From the NCBI GenBank assembly GCA_025345505.1, contig JANVCC010010406.1, positions 13,427,242-13,491,241 of the forward strand: a stretch of DNA of 64,000 nt, given 5' to 3'. Below, in pieces: positions 48,351 through 61,360 of this stretch (position 1 is its first letter; every line of letters starts with the position of its first letter). The translations under genes and the position numbers were made by a program. The notes beneath the pieces are model-generated. The model was given only the letters and a program-made list of their open reading frames with translations. It did no database searches and was not told the DNA's origin. The DNA is from Todiramphus chloris collaris. Its lineage: Eukaryota > Chordata > Aves > Coraciiformes > Alcedinidae.

Positions 48351-50007
48351 CTACATGCACAATCCAATCAATGTGTGGAAAAGGAAAGGTAAAGTAATAG
48401 TAAATTTATATAGTATAATAAAATGTATTTATATAGTATTTATAACCATCCATATCTTTTATTTTAGCATGGTTGTCCACCTGTAAATGAGTCTTTGACA
48501 TGGTGGGGAAACAACCTTTTATGTCTCTGTAGCAAAGTTATATACAAGGTGTTTCTTCACCTAAAATCTCAAGTGTTTTGAGACTCTTCATTAAAGAACT
48601 GTCTGTGCTGGATTATCTAGGCATCACAGGACTGCAGGGGTTAATCTGTAGGTGGAGAAAATACTGAGAACTGGATAATAGAAAAATCCCTTTTGTTAAA
48701 CTTCCCACTGAGCAGAACTGCCAGACAACTAAGACAGATAAAACTGTGATCAAGTTGTTACTGTTTGGAAACAAGGAAGGCAAGAAGAGAATTACCATTC
48801 AAAGCTCTGCCTGACCTATGGCTTTTTGATGGAACTTCCCTTTTTCCACAGGAATTTGAAAGAATTCAGAACTATCTTGGCTGCTGTTCTTTTAGGCTGG
48901 CAGTCTTTCATTTGATTTTGAACTCCCAACCTCAGGAAGGTCATGGAAGAGTTGTCACCTGCAACCTCTTCAAAGAGCTCTCTAGTTAAATAGACAACTC
49001 TCTCTCCCTAGGAGAAGGGAGAGCAGGAAATACAGTCCAAGACTGGAGCCAGTATACTGATGACAAGAAAAATTCCAAGTCTCTCAAAGATTTCAGTCCC
49101 ATCTTATAAGAAAACCCCTTTGACTCACTTCTTGCTTCACTTACCCACATTCTGAAAGAGAACTGCAACTCTGAGCTGAAACAAGAGGCTGTTTTACTTG
49201 CCTTTTTTTTCTAGAAGACTAAGAAAAGGACAACAGAAAGAACACAAGGCAGAATCCCAAATCTTTCTGCTCTTCTGTTCTCCTCAGTGCTTGAAACATC
49301 ACCCTGCAGCAGGTAGGAGTGCAGGATGGGATGCATGGAAGACTGGCATTTTGAGGGTAGAACTGGGGAATGATTGCAAGACAGACTTAGAAGGGAGACT
49401 ACAAGAGCAAAGGAAAGTTGGAGTTAGATATCTTTGTGAAAAAAAATATGGAAGTGGCTAGCCTAATTGCTACATAAGCACACACATGTACATATGCATA
49501 CATATGGTGAAAAGAAGTAACACTGAGAGTTCAAATTTCAAAATGAAGGCAAAAATTGTGTACAGTCATTAAAAAAAAAAATCTATAATTTGTCAGCCAA
49601 TCACACTGATTTGGTGCCCAAGATGTAATTTCTGAACTATTGTTTTTAGTGCTAATGGTACCATGAACTCATGCTTCTTGCTTTCCTTTCTCTCAAATTC
49701 TACTTCCTATGTGGCCATATGCACAGGGTATCAGAAAGCACATTTCAGTTCTGGGTTGATTCAAGATTACCTTGAATCACTACAAAAAGCATAAGGGCAA
49801 ATTTGCTTTAAAAAGTGTGAACTGGAACTTGGTCTGACCCTTTTTTGTAGCCAAAAAGAATCAATTTTGTCAAATCTTGAAAGCTCCTACTCTATTCTAG
49901 GAAACAAGACTTTTAGGGCCTTTTGGTTAATAAACCAGATTACACCAAAAACATCTGACACAACCAATTTTTATTTGTAACAGAAAAAAAAATAATTAAG
50001 AACCCAG
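48351..50007. other. Non-coding, probable intron
   Basis: No repeat recognised. A 31-base exon-like unit at 49145-49175 on the minus strand has a good acceptor and donor, but it cannot be phased between the neighbouring candidates. Confidence 0.35.
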
Positions 50008-50048
50008 TGTTGGTCCCTTCTACCCCCTACCATTCTATGATTCTGTAC
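50008..50048 (+). mobile_element. Tiny CR1 3' tail fragment
   Basis: GGTCCCTTCTACCCCCTACC followed by ATTCTATGATTCTG matches the extreme 3' end of CR1, sense orientation. It is a very short, strongly 5'-truncated insertion. Confidence 0.6.
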
Positions 50049-51679
50049 GTTTATTAAAAATATATTGAAAAGAAAGGAACCTGCATCTGCAGATAAATGA
50101 GGAAAGGGAAGAAGACACAGTCTACCTGTCTACCTACCATTAACCCATGCTACACTATGGCACAAAATGCTACTGGCAGTAATTATCTGATATAGGAACT
50201 ATGTAACTATGTTGGATGTAAATGTCTTCATTCTCTGCTTTTTCTCAACTTTGCACAGAAAGGTAAAGCATGTGCCATCATTTAGACATAATCAGTTCTC
50301 ATGGTTGTTTTCAATGTGCTTCTAAAATGGAAATGGAACATTAAAGCTGAACACTTTGGTCTTTTTCTTCAGAGGTTATAGTTTTCTTTGAAGAATTTGT
50401 AAACACAAGTTATTGAGTTGCTGCTCTGTTACCCGGCTGAGTTCTAATCCATTTTATTGGGCTGTAACGGTCTGGGAACATAGCCAGACATTATTCAGAC
50501 AAGAGATCAGGCTTTCATCTTATTACGGTTGAACCTTTGGCTGTACAGAGTACAAAACCATAAGCACCCATTAGCAGGTTGCTGAATTCAACAGTGTCCT
50601 TTACAATGCTGTGCTTTCTGGCAGTATTAAGTGATGAACTCTCTAGGCTCTCTGCCTCCACATTTCTAGGCAAATCCAGAAAATCTGGGGTGATCTCTCC
50701 ATTCTCTGCTTTCGATCTCACATTTTAGTTTGGGTCCACATTCCATGCTGTGTGCTAGTAAATTCACAGCTCCACAGTCCACTGTCAGTGAGGGAAATGT
50801 TCTGTTGTAACACAGTATTCTGTAACCCAATATATTGTGCTGTGAGCTAGTCCAGCTAGCTCTCATGACCATCAAATAAACAGGGTTTTAAAATATTTCT
50901 AAGGAAGATATAAGTTTTGCCAAATACAATTTTGAAAAATCAAATGCTTTTCCAAAAAGTCATGAACACATTAATTTTGTCAAAATCCTCATTTTTTTTA
51001 CCTATGATACAACATGTTTCTCTCCAGTGATTTTTCTGTTGCAAATGATTTTTATTTTGGCATTTTTAGAGGAATGAAGTCTTCTCCTGCAATAGAAATA
51101 TTCTGGCTAACACAAAACAAAATTTTTGTCTATACTTTTGTTCAGCCACGAAATTTGCACTTGTCAAGCGCCGCCTCACACCCTGCACAGCAATGATCCC
51201 ATAGCAGGTTTCTATCCCAGTGGTGTCGTGAGGGAGTAGAATGCATGTGCCAGTAGACTTTAATTTTATGCATTTCTTTTCAGTTATTGGTAAGTGTGTA
51301 AAGCCACCTTTCATACTCATGCTTTAGGAACACAGGAACTGCTATTGCAGATGAAAACAGTGGTCCTTATAGCCCAAAGAAGGGATGGTGGGAAGAAAGA
51401 ACAGCCCCTCTCATCAGCACCACATGTTCTTTGGTGAGAAGAAAGGAGAATTTAAGTGCAATTTAAGGAAGTAAGCTGTAAGCAGTCATTTCAATATATA
51501 TACTTCCTAGATACAGAGAAATACATATTTAAAATCTCCGCTTTTTCTGTGCTGCGTTGCATTGGAGAACTGAGCTTCTTGCAAGCAGGAAGGAGAAAAG
51601 CACCTTTGGAAAAAAGAAGTGTGGAAACAGGCTGGACAGAAATTCCAAGCTTTGCTAGGTTGGCTCCGAAAGGAGGCTA
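50049..51679. other. Non-coding, probable intron
   Basis: AT-rich with no recognised repeat. The overlapping short minus-strand frames at 50515-50875 have no splice support. Confidence 0.35.
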
Positions 51680-51985
51680 TAGCGAGGTGCAGTCTCTTCT
51701 CCCTAGTAACAACTGATAGGGAAAGAGGAAATGGCCTTGCTTTGCTCCAGGGAAGGTTTAGGTTGGATATTAGGAAAAATTTCTTCACTGAAAGGGTTGT
51801 AAAGCATTGGGACAGGCTGCCTGGGGAAGTGGTGGGTGGAGTCACCACCCCTGGAGGTATTTAAAAGACAGGTAAATGAGGTGCTTAGGAACATGGTTTA
51901 GTGGTGGACTTGGCAGTGTTTAATGGTTGGACTTGATCTTCCTTAAAGGTCATTTCCAACATAAATGATTCAATCATCCTAGGTC
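51680..51985 (+). mobile_element. CR1 LINE 3' end, sense
   Basis: Encodes the terminal CR1 block [20 protein letters not shown] and then RLPGEVV. After that come the 3' UTR text (TTTAGTGGTGGACTTGGCAG) and a decayed tail AATGATTCAATCATCC. It is 5' truncated. The 3' UTR type resembles the antisense copy at 13278-13580 more than the 25-kb copy. Confidence 0.85.
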
Positions 51986-54139
51986 TCAGGTTTCAGGTTA
52001 GCATTGTTGCCACTTTTGCTCTTTAGTGTCTGTCATTTCTATGTGTCATTTGCTCATTGACAAAAAAAAGTGATAATGCCTTAGGAGGTAATGGTCTGAA
52101 GTGTTCCATGTCCAGAAAAAAAAGCATTGTACTGATTTCAAAACCACACTGTCAAAGTCTTTGACCAAAGACTTTCTTTGAGGCAGACCCTTGTATGCCT
52201 CAAGGCATACATAATACAAATAATATACATAATACAAAGGGGCTTTGTATTATGTGAAGATGGGATGTCTCAGCTCTTTGGTTAGATCTACGCAAGAGGA
52301 TTTCGTATCTTTTTCTGGAAGGCAGGCTTGGAGCTACTTGCTACTTTACAGCAAAAGCCTGAAAGGAATATAACTGCACACTCAAACAAAAAGAATCACT
52401 GTGGCAGAACTTACTGTAGAATTACAGCAATGCTAAACTGTTCAGCCCTAAATCCTTCTTTCCAGCTTTACATGGTCTCTAGAAATTCCTGTCAAGCCAG
52501 GATGTTTCATACTTCAGGGACATACTACTAGTCCTGGTTCACAGAAAGGTGAAAAATCATCTAGAACACCAAGTTCAAATGAAAAATTCAGTTCTGGTCC
52601 AACATCATTTAACAGGCTACTTCTTACACAAAACCAGTCTTTAAAAAGCAAAATGTACATGTTGGGTAATTCAATAAATAATAATAATAAAAAAACCCCA
52701 CCATACTTTCAAGCATATGGTACTATAATTTTTGTTGCACTTTGCTGCACATGTTAACTATGCCATAAAACCCCCATTTAAAAAAAAAAAAAATCTGTAG
52801 TTTAATTAGACTGGGGTTTTTCAGCTTCTTTTAATACACATATCTTGTTTTATTACAAAAATGAGGGAAATAGAAGCCAAGTAAATATTTCCTTTTATAC
52901 ATAAGCTTTTGGATACCATTACCATCCAGTACCTTCATTGAACAGTTGCAGTATTTCAAATTAGGGGAGCACTGAAAGTTACTATCAAAGAGCTGGAACA
53001 AAGAAAGTAGGTTTGTAAATTGGCATTTTTATTATTCTCATTCCTTCCTTTGATAAATGAAGTTGCTTCTTGGATCCAAACTCTCTTATCTGACTTGCAC
53101 GCTGTGTACGTTGATTTTTGTACACAGAATGAAAGCACTGTAAGATGTCCCATGTTTGGTTCGATTTTTCACATTAAAAAAGGCTTAATCAAGTACACAC
53201 TCTCCCTTCAATCTCCTAGGTGGAGAAAGATGCAAAAGAAACTCTCAAACCATTTCCCTACACCACAGTACATGGAGATGTAGGGAAAGTGCTTATTTTC
53301 TTCTCCTTCTGTCACTCATGAACCTGAGTCTGCTGTCCAAAGGGGTACATGACTGACCCCCAGAGTCGACCAAGCAGTCAGTCCGGCTTGGGTGGGCTTC
53401 AGTCCAACCAAAGCAGGATATCACAGGGGCAAGAGTTGGTCAACCAGTCCTAGCTCTGGAATGACCCCAGGCATGCACAGCATATCAGGAACCACACAGC
53501 ATAAATAATAACAAATCCCATGCTTTCACCCTAAATCCTGCAGTCCTCTTAATGATGAGGTTGGGATAATAGAGTGATTCACACCTTTCAAAGACACTAT
53601 CTCAGGCACTGTGTATACTGAAGTATTGGTTTGTTCAGTTCACATTTTCACAGCTATCACCATACCCATGAAGTGGTGTAAATGACAGCTTACTCAAACA
53701 GCTCCTGGTTTAGAGGACCATATTAGATTCAAGATGTAGATTCTGCATTAGTTTTTATTTTAAGCATTTCTCTTAATTTGTACTGTATGTCCTGTAATCA
53801 AACCAAGACTGCCATAATACTTCCTTTTTTTTTTTCCTGAATTTAAATTTCCATTTGAAGATAGTAGAACCTTTTTCTTTAAAGTAGCTCTGCATATGAG
53901 ACTTAGCACTTAAATTCTTTTTAGAGAGCATGTATACAGTTAACATATGAGAGAGTATCACACTAGGTTTTTCTTTTTGTTATTCTGCAGAGTACTATAG
54001 TATCCTGAGGTCTATAATTCATTCAAGGATTTACTGAGTTTTAAATCATACTCTAAATGTATCTGGTATGGTTCTACACCAGTAACTGCCTCAGAAATGG
54101 GCTAACAAGAAGATCACTTTTTTATCATGAAATTTATAC
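51986..54139. other. Non-coding, with a cluster of three hairpins
   Basis: AT-rich intron-like DNA. The notable structure is the hairpin cluster listed separately at 52154-52254. No exon supported. Confidence 0.4.
52154..52254. repeat. Three consecutive perfect short hairpins
   Basis: Hairpin 1 is at 52154-52175, with 10-bp arms AAAGTCTTTG/CAAAGACTTT and a 2-base loop. Hairpin 2 is at 52192-52211, with 9-bp arms TGTATGCCT/AGGCATACA and a 2-base loop. Hairpin 3 is at 52228-52254, with 12-bp arms CATAATACAAAG/CTTTGTATTATG and a GGG loop. A direct copy of the hairpin 3 left arm (ATACATAATACAAA) precedes it at about 52207-52220. Confidence 0.9.
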
Positions 54140-54216
54140 CTGTAGTAACTATTGACCTGTCCCTGCCTATCAATTGCTCTGGCAATTGTAGATATGGATG
54201 TTGGACAGTTTATGCA
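54140..54216 (-). CDS. Candidate upstream exon, minus-strand unidentified gene
   Basis: The acceptor is good (AATTTTTCTCTGCAG) and the donor moderate (CTACAG/GTATAA). Only one of three frames is open, encoding CINCPTSISTIARAID and RQGQVNSYY plus two bases. That overhang is what 48226-48350 requires, and including it extends the frame to 298 residues. The support is phase and splice sites only. Confidence 0.35.
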
Positions 54217-57200
54217 CTGCAGAGAAAAATTATGCTGGAATGGAAAAGCCACTGCGTCAGGTGAGAGGGCATGGGCAGACTCAGAGCTTGCACAGAGGGC
54301 CAGAGCCAGGGCAAGTGAAAAAGGTTAGGACAGTGTGGCTGGGAGTGGGGAAGGAAGGACTGAACCACATGAGCTCCAGTGATCATGGAACAGCAAGTTC
54401 CATTTCAAACTCATGTACAAAAAACTCAACAACCTCCAGCAGCTCCAGAACTGGCTGAGTTGACACATGCAGTCTGAAATCAAAAAGTACTTTCACCTGG
54501 TGTTAATTCTCTGAGCTGTCATGTCCTTCCATCTTTCTGATACATGCCAGAGTGAGTACTGCTTTCATCCAGAGAAATTACACTCATTCATCGGTAACTG
54601 AAATCTAGTGAATGTTCTTTTCAGGTTTACAATTGGACACTTTTATGCTAACCAAATACAGTAATTTATAATTTAGAGCACTGAAAAATATGGAAATTAA
54701 CAAACTAACATTTAAGTATCTACATACATACAGTAAGAGTTCAACAAAGGTCAAGGGATTTGTATCTAGCCAGCACAAAATAAATCTTGACTATAAATCA
54801 AGCTCTTAAAAAAAAAAAGCTCTCCTTTGTTATCTACTGGTCCTAACAAAATGCCAAGACAAAAAAGAAAAACCAAACAAAAAAAACAAACCACAAAACC
54901 AAAACAAAACAAAAAACCAAAAAGAACCCCCAAAACACCCAGTTTCAGCAGAAATACTTAGCACTGAGAGAATATTGTCAGAATATCACACAGCCCCCCC
55001 CAGGTAAACAGAAACATGAATATCAGTGTTCCCATTTTGTAAGATATGGCTGGAGTCCTCTGAATTTTCATGTCCCAGCCAGAATGACTTTCCTTGCTTG
55101 GGCCACTGGTGGAAATCAAGAGGGGATTGGAGGAAGTCCCTGCAATGGAGATGGATGGAAAGCCTCCCTGCGCAGGCTGGGATAACGGAGTCCCTTTCAC
55201 CCTTCCTTCCCCTGGTAAGCCCATACCCAGAGCAGTTGTTACCCAGAGGTGGTCACCAGTAACTTTCTGCACACTGACAATTCAGTTTCCATTCATCCTG
55301 GCAGCTCTGAAGGCAGTCTTGCCCCAGGCACAGCATGAGAAAAGCAGGAGCTGGTCTTACCTCTCTGAGTCCACAGCTGAGAGAAGAGGTAACTGGGCAG
55401 GAGGATGGAGAGGACTACCCTGTACATTATGTCCTGGGGAGGGGTGGCTGCTGGGGTGGGACAAGGACATTGCCCCAGCTGCTGTTCCACTTTGACTTGT
55501 CTGTGTGCTGGGGAACATGGCTGCTGAAAGCAAAAGCAGAGAAATAACCCTTATCAGGCAGGCAATAACATTGATAACTGACCAAATACTAATGGGCAAC
55601 ACCTCCCCTAAAGCTGTAATGATGACATTTCTTAGCAACTGGATTTTTTGTCTCAAGTGTTATTTTCTTCTGAAAGGAAGAATTAAAAAACCCAAACAAA
55701 ACCTACATAGAAGCTAACAAAATCATCTTTGCTGCTGACACCAAATGACACTTTCATAAAACCAGGCATGAATAGCTCTGCTCCTTGTCTTGGGAATTTT
55801 GTGTGAATAAGTCTGTAAATCTTCTATTGTTTCCTGTTGTGTAAGAGATGTTAAATACCTTTTAAGATGTATATTTTTAGAGGAGGTGAACAGACATTTT
55901 TTTAAATAGCGAAATACTTTCTACATTTTCTCCTCAGATGTAAAAATCCCAAATTTCTTGAAAAGGTTAACCCAAATTCAAATATTGCTATTATTGACCC
56001 CAGACTCCCCAGTAATGTGTACAAAAAAAATTAAACTACTGTTAATAGTTTCATCATTTTCTATGAGGTTACTCTTGTATACATTTCAAATAAGGAAATG
56101 TTCTGGATGATTAAACAAAAAGCAATACAGGACTCCCCTAAATGTCCTTATTAGTTGACCCCCAAATACCGTAACTTCATTTTCAGAAGTTAATTTAAGT
56201 CAGGCAGTCAGAAGGTAAGACACTGATTACCAAATCTCTCTGAAAATCCAGTTAATTATTTTTACTGACATCTGTGTCAGATAGCTTATGTTGATACTGA
56301 ATGGCAGCCAAATACATGCTCTTTAACATTTTATGAACCCTGAGAATGAATAAGATAACCTGTCCAAAACCTGAAAATGACGTCTCACTACTTAGTTGTC
56401 ATATCTTCCAGTGTGTGTCTTCATAAAAAAGTATTGTTTAGGCCTGGTTTACAGAGTAAAATTCTACCTATAAAACTTACATTATTTCAGTGAATATGTT
56501 GGAGTTAATGATTCAAATTTATTGATTTATAGGATTTTTCCTAGAATCTAAATCAGCTCCCCAAAGCGCACTGTCACTCATAAAAGACCTTTCTAAGCTG
56601 AAATACCTGCATGGATGTTGCAGTCCTAGCAGAACCAATGCTACTTTAGGAGTAAGCGCATCATACATCCATCTTCAAGAGAATGATTTCAGAGGTCACA
56701 ATTTTGAAAGTTGCTACCCAAGATCAAAAGTGGGGCAAAGCCCACCTCATCTCTCAAGTCCTCAGCCTGTTTCTGGAAAGACAATGTTTGTGACACACTA
56801 GATATTAACTAGGCTAAAGCAGAGTCAGTGAAAGGCTCATGAGTTTAATTACAGTCTTGGACATCTTTCAGCTGGTTGAGATGGAAGACAGTGCAAGATG
56901 ACTGATAGGAATCCATTTTATGAAAAAGAATATCTAATACCGGTGCTGCAGAGGTAACATCAAAGTTTAGGGAAAGTTGTCATGAGCCACAGTGGTGGGA
57001 AAAACCGGAAGAGTAAAGGCTGCCCTACCACATGGCCAGGAGGACAAAAAAAGACCCTGTAGCTGCCCTCAGCACTAGTATCAGATGTTTGCTAATTCCT
57101 ACATGGACCAAAGCCTGCTAACCACAGCCCAAGTGACAACAGACATCTCATAGTAAAAGGCATCCCAAATCTTAAGAGAGGTACAGAGGATTCAGGTGCC

Positions 57201-60200
57201 ACAGAGAGATGAGACATCACTTAAGCTAGCAAAGTAGCTCACTAAGAAAGGCTGAGGAAGAACCCCATCTAAGATAGAGGACGGTAGCTTTTGTTGGATT
57301 TTTCACTTTGTTCATGCGCTCCCAAAATCAGTCTCTCCACACTCATGTCTCAGAGTAGCATCAAGACAAATGCAAAGGTGAAAACAAAGGAATGACTTTT
57401 CAAATTTATTATTTTATGCTTATATGCAGCATAGAAGAAAACACTGAAAATCAAACAAATGCACAAATCAAACAAATTCTGTCAGAATAAACAGGTAGAA
57501 TATTTAACAATCAGTACATTGCCAAGGAAAACCCTAATTATCTAAATAAAAATAGATGTTATTTAAGTAATTCTTTGCAAAATATGGTAACTTTCATTTT
57601 TACAGATGAAACAAACATTAAACTATGTAAGTAAGTGAAATTATTTCGTTTTCCAGTGCTGTGATCTTTGAATTTAAAACAAATTTCTTCAAGGCTGTGG
57701 TTGATCATGAGTGAAAATGCTGGACTATGCCTGGGTTTCCAGCATAAGGTAGCAAGAGTTGTTCTTCTCTTTCGTACCTTTTCCCTGCCTCAACCATGAT
57801 AAGGATTTCAGACAAGTATTTTCTAAGTCGTACTTGCATACTTCCATTTGACCCAGGCTAAAAATGGCAGTGCAGTTTCCCATAGCACTGCCCAAGACCT
57901 AGTAACTGTGTCCCTGGGAAAAGGTTATCTACAGCCAGGCATGAACAACCATCTGCCTTTTCTCTGAACTACAGCAACCTAAATCCCACTGCAATATTCA
58001 CCATTCTAGCAGTACCTGCTATCCTCTCGGTACCTTTTGGTTAGGTTTCCCAGCAATTTCTCTGTAGTTATGGGGTTTTTTGGGGTTTTTTTTTCTATTT
58101 CTAATGAAGAGACAGTACAAAGTATAAAGTAAGAGCTAACGATGGCAGGAACTAGAAGGGCAGGCAGGATGTTTAAGGAAGAAAAGCCATACATATTAGC
58201 TGCAAAAACATATTCTTGTACACAGGGAAAGTTAGATGATCACAGCATGACAGAAGAACATTCCTGGGCTCCCACAGTGCCTTGTAATGAAGCCTCCAAG
58301 AGCAGCACCACAAATGATCGTGTGGGAAACTATGTAACACCCATGGGCAGCACAACGCATCTTTTGTCACTGCAGCTTCTTGCTGCGTAGAGGTACTGTG
58401 CTGACAAAAGCACCTCTGTGGGCATCCAATGAAGTGCAATCTCAATGCTGGCAGCTGTTTCCCATTGGAAATGCTACTATTAAAACTTCCTAGTGTAGAT
58501 ATGGCATTGGTCCAATCTCTCTAGCTGAATCTTATAAATACCATTTGAAGGGAAACATTGTCAGCCATCAGCAGTCTAAAGACTTATGGAAGTCAAGAAG
58601 AAGTGTCAGTGACAGGTCATTTCCCTAGTAGAGCTAAAGACTCTAACAGAAAACTTTGGAGACTATTAAAGTAACTGCTAGATAACTTGATCACTTATTC
58701 TTGGGAGATGTTTGTGTGGTAAGCTTTTCTAGCAGTTCAGCTGTTAAATGTGAGTTGCTTGCTGAAAGTGCTGGGAGAAAATATCTACACAAAGGAATGT
58801 CTTTTCAGTGCCTGATCCTATTAGACACCTGATTTGAATGGTACAAAACTGAGCCAATGTTCATGCAAACCAGCGTGCTCATTGACTCCAACATACCACC
58901 GCCCAGTGGGTCCACACAGAAAGATGCAGAATTAAGTGAAAGTATTACTCAATAAAAAAGCTTCCTACAACGAGGCTTTTCTCTCTTATCAATACAAGGT
59001 AAACTAACACAGTTAAAGTAATTTTTAAGTGATTCAGATATTCTGAAAAAAACCCAAACCAAACAAAATACAAACCAAAGAATTGTTGATGTTGTTTGTC
59101 TGTGTCCCTTAAAAAGCCCAAGCGACACCATTTTTTACAAGATGGATATAACCTGTTAGTCCTGAATGCGTCCTCAGAATTGGTTGTGCTCACAAAGTTT
59201 CAGCCACAGAGAGGGAGAAGCCATGTTTTCCTTTCTGGAGTCTCATCACATATCAATTTATCAACACGTAAGAATTTTCCATAAGAACAACTCTGCAAAG
59301 GCTTTTCTATAAGAAGTTAAATTCACAGGCATTCTCATAATGCATAGGAAAAAATAGATATTTGGAAAAGAAAAAGATTTTGAAGCTGATTCTGAATAAG
59401 GTTGCTTTTAAAAAAAAATATAAAGGATAAAGAATTTTTTTTTTTTTTGCTGGTGCCAGAAACCTGTAATTTCATGTAACACTTTAAACACAGAATAAAC
59501 ACCCTCCCCTTTGCAAATTACCAACAATGGTATAATTTACTACCTTGGATTTATTATTGTCAAATCAGCACTACAATAATCTATTAGTTCTGCCCTCAAA
59601 ATTCCTCTCCTCTTACCAGTGCCAGCATGAATTTGGAGTAGAGCTGAAAATTCTTTCCATACAGAATAAGATAGTGTGAAGATTTAATTTTGTAGCTCAG
59701 TCAATTGAAACTGCATACCTACATTTGCAAGAGTGGGGTTTCTTAATTATTATATTTAACCTTCCAATTGTGTAAGGAATATTTATTTGGACCTTGTGAA
59801 CAAGTGATTTAATAGTGCTCAGAAGTAAAAATATGAAATGCTTTTCGCACTTGCGACCATCACCTCCATATACTCTCCCCTCTCACCTCCCCTAGGGAGA
59901 CCTGACTTTCCTACAGGATTTCATGGCCAGGAATATGTGGACATGTATTGTGCTGAGCCGTTAAGTGATAAGGCCAGTAAATGTAAAACATGCTGTGTTG
60001 CCTTGATCCTGCTCAGCTCTTCTGTAACACTGAAGACTCCAGGCTGCATGGAACTTAAGACGCTATCATTAAAAGGTAGACCAGAAGTCAAAATCACATT
60101 ATGAAAATAAGAGGCATGTCTGAAAAGTGTGTCTGTCTCATGGACCATCTGCACTGATGGTCTCTGTATCTTTCTTTAGATGTTCTGCAGGCAGATCAGA

Positions 60201-61312
60201 GATGCTGAAGGCATCCAAGTAGTGAAGGTACCTAGAAATCTGGAGAGTTTACAAAGTCCACCTCTGCAATATGGAAAGAAGAAAAAAAAGTCTAGGAAAA
60301 CACTTTGTACAGTAATCCAGTCTCATTACTTGAAGACTTGCTCAATCAGTGTCAGTCTTTTAAGATCCCTTACTTCATATATTTAAAAATCTAAAAGCTT
60401 AGAACGTAAAGTGGTTTTGCGTTAAAGATTTCCCACATGTAAAAATTGTCATAAGTCACCACACCACCTACTAAGAATCTTTTCCCCTACTCCACATCTC
60501 AGAAAATAGGAGAGGAAAATTAAGAAAGTCATTGAAGCCGAGTCAGAATAAAAATAACAGAGTTAGTTTATAGGTAATTACAGGACTCTAATAAAAATGG
60601 TAAAATGGTGCTTGCTAAAAGCCTCCCAGTTGCCACCCTATATATTCCCAAAACAGCATATAATACAAATAAATAAAGGTGTGTGGCTCTAACTTTTGAA
60701 CATTCTTTAATATCTTCTCTGAGCTGGACATGATAAACATTTTCAACCCTTGTTGCTGGATACTTGGAATGAAGGGCAGCTGTACTGATTATTAGTTAAG
60801 AAAGGTGGTCATTCTGGAAACTTCTGTAGTTTCTGAGATCAATAAATAATTAAATCCCCAAAGTAATAAAGTGTGGTCTGGATTGGGCCTTAAAGTTTTT
60901 CCTGCCATGGCATCTTTTTATCACATCCCTGTCATTTGAGACAGATTCTTCTCTTTCAGTAGACTGCAGTTTCTGAAGTTCTGTCTCAAGAAGAAAGGAA
61001 CTAAAAATGGTGCAGTTGCCTCACTGCTTACAATGTTTGTACCAGTTCATCAATTGATATTCTCTTTTTCACAGTCTGAAGGGAAATAAACTATCTTCCT
61101 TAAAACAGGTGTTATAATAATATTAAATATTTTCAGACCCCTGTAATGTGTGTACGGTCATAACAGATTTTTAATTTTTTTTTTTTTTTAACTACATCAC
61201 ATTTAGAAGGAGTTATGGATATGTACTTGAGCATAAGACATTATATAAAATACACTTAGAATTGAAAAATATTCTATAACTTTCCTGATCCATTTTTTTA
61301 TTTTCAACTTAC
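54217..61312. other. Non-coding, probable intron or upstream region
   Basis: About 7 kb. An A-rich, CAAAA-like stretch occupies about 54855-54945. A slightly GC-richer patch at 55080-55500 has open frames on both strands but no convincing exon. The frame at 58142-58390 lacks splice support. Confidence 0.35.
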
Positions 61313-61360
61313 GCGGAAAATCATGGACTTGACAAGCTTTAGTAGCATTGTTTGCTTGCT
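61313..61360 (-). CDS. Weak exon candidate, minus strand
   Basis: Excellent acceptor (CTCTGCTCTGCTCCAG) and donor (TTCCGC/GTAAGT) around 48 bases, open in two frames. In phase 0 it encodes SKQTMLLKLVKSMIFR and could precede 54140-54216 directly. The shortness, and the possibility of unseen exons in between, keep confidence low. Confidence 0.2.

Noticed and set aside
49145..49175. 31-base minus-strand exon with strong acceptor and GTAAGT donor
   Set aside because: It cannot be phased between 54140-54216 and 48226-48350. Its only open phase into 48226 would need another unseen exon.
50515..50721. Minus-strand frame of 68 codons with acidic, protein-like text
   Set aside because: No acceptor or donor that fits the phases of the neighbouring exons.
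55094..55495. Plus-strand 133-codon frame in a GC-richer patch
   Set aside because: Open frames occur on both strands. No recognisable domain, promoter or splice pattern, and composition alone explains the openness.
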